A DNA stretch of 64,000 nt from Limisphaerales bacterium. Lineage in GTDB: Bacteria; Verrucomicrobiota; Verrucomicrobiia; Limisphaerales; UBA1100. Numbering within the stretch: position 1 is the first letter of the stretch; every line of letters starts with the position of its first letter. The stretch is from NCBI GenBank assembly GCA_014382585.1, contig JACNJL010000028.1:1-64000 (forward strand). The letters are read 5' to 3'. The notes beneath the pieces are model-generated. The model searched no databases, had not been told where the DNA came from, and saw only the letters and a program-made list of their open reading frames with translations. The position numbers and the translations under genes are program-made. Below are positions 63,466-64,000 of the stretch, piece by piece.

Positions 63466-64000
63466 TCAGTCAGCACGCCGAATCCAAACCCCCGTGTGCC
63501 GCCAACGCTCCCGCAATTGCTCAGCCGAAATCTCCATTCGACCGGAAAGCGGATCACCCAAAATCATTTTCCCATCTTCCTCACCCAGCCAAGCCACCCA
63601 GTGATCCATCATAAAACCGTATTTGATGCGAAGCAGCACCGAGCCCTCTTTCGGCAAATCCGCCAGCGAATCGAACCAGCAATACTCCGCCACCACACCA
63701 TCGCGCTCGTGCAGCCGGTTGATTGCCCGCGCCAATTCATCCGGCTCCGTGCCCGTAAAATGCGTGGTGTGCGCCGCCACCGCCAGCGCGCCTTCGCCCG
63801 AGTCCACTCCCAATCGTCGCAACCCCGTCACCGCCGAGGCCGGGCCGCAGGTGTAATCGCTGGTCTGCGCACACACCTCCCCGTTGCCGTGCCAACGCGT
63901 TTTCATCGCCGTCAATTTACCGCGCAACATGGCCGACGCGATAAAAGGCACCAGTGAATTGATCGCTGCCAAAACCATCATCACCGTGATGAGTTTGCGA
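63466..64000 (-). CDS. Membrane-anchored C39-like peptidase, 5' end outside window
   Basis: At least 178 codons, open to the right edge. The first part is hydrophobic (ITVMMVLAAINSLVPFIASAML), a membrane helix. It is followed by a C39-type domain with the catalytic Cys in CAQTSDYTCGPASAVTGLRRLGV and the His in MMDHWVAWLGEEDG. ILGDPLSGRMEISAEQLRERW is the usual end. C39 peptidases often process double-glycine leader peptides; here without an ABC transporter the role is unknown. Confidence 0.75.
   Translation of the reverse strand, partial: RKLITVMMVLAAINSLVPFIASAMLRGKLTAMKTRWHGNGEVCAQTSDYTCGPASAVTGLRRLGVDSGEGALAVAAHTTHFTGTEPDELARAINRLHERDGVVAEYCWFDSLADLPKEGSVLLRIKYGFMMDHWVAWLGEEDGKMILGDPLSGRMEISAEQLRERWRHTGVWIRRAD

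Overview
The window is 64 kb of gene-dense bacterial chromosome with about 53 protein genes and one tRNA. Intergenic gaps are short, and many neighbours overlap by 1-4 bp. The gene mix (secreted sulfatase, LamG-like secreted paralogues, an ExbB/ExbD/TonB set, a Met/Gly/Glu repeat protein, a LuxC/LuxE-type pair) and the moderately high GC suggest a member of the Verrucomicrobiota, perhaps of the Pedosphaerales type. That placement is inference from gene content, not a phylogenetic result.

Layout. 0-1.5 kb: the start of a secreted Met-Gly-Glu repeat protein that runs off the left edge. 1.65 kb: tRNA-Ser(CGA). 1.8-10.6 kb: a C2/C1 block with an amidohydrolase, a PLP-dependent alanine/serine-glyoxylate aminotransferase, glycolate oxidase glcDEF, a D-aminoacylase-like enzyme, gcvH and gcvT. 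10.6-14 kb: a ferredoxin-NADP-reductase-like flavoprotein, a lone parA and a TPR lipoprotein. 14-20 kb: thiH and thiS split by a Tat-exported phosphoesterase, then mgtE, an MscS channel, a TlpA-like thioredoxin and infA. 20-24.5 kb: apaG, a beta-CASP nuclease and a TonB/ExbB/ExbD set. 24.5-34.4 kb: argG, a DUF1015 protein, infC, an Hsp70, a CoaB-domain protein, argS, a PTS-IIA protein, an M50-like protease and pyrE. 34.4-41.4 kb: msrA, two tandem secreted paralogues, a UbiD decarboxylase and a sulfatase.

41.4-53.1 kb is one co-directional block: LuxE-like and LuxC-like proteins (a fatty-acid to aldehyde pair without luciferase), queD, a VOC protein, a Tricorn-type protease, and a cytosolic NAD-dependent formate dehydrogenase operon. 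That operon holds a fused NuoE/NuoF-type subunit, the catalytic alpha subunit and fdhD. The alpha subunit is split by an in-frame TGA at 50656-50658. This reads as selenocysteine: the flanking protein sequence is the classical Sec site, and a bacterial SECIS hairpin with a GGUCU apical loop follows immediately. It is the most notable feature of the window.

53-64 kb: uvrC, a GmhA-like SIS protein, a ThrRS without a TGS domain, rpmB, smpB, rpoZ, a prenyl diphosphate synthase, purB, a rhomboid protease, an M3 oligopeptidase, and a membrane-anchored C39-like peptidase that runs off the right edge.

Functional reading: glycolate is oxidised to glyoxylate (GlcDEF), transaminated to glycine (class V aminotransferase) and cleaved (GcvT/H). 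Formate from one-carbon metabolism can be oxidised by the Sec-formate dehydrogenase. Small repeats recur: heptanucleotide tandem repeats at three places (one inside ubiD, one supplying the end of the coaB-like gene), a GC-rich palindrome supplying the argG stop codon, and a shared inverted repeat at two intergenic sites.
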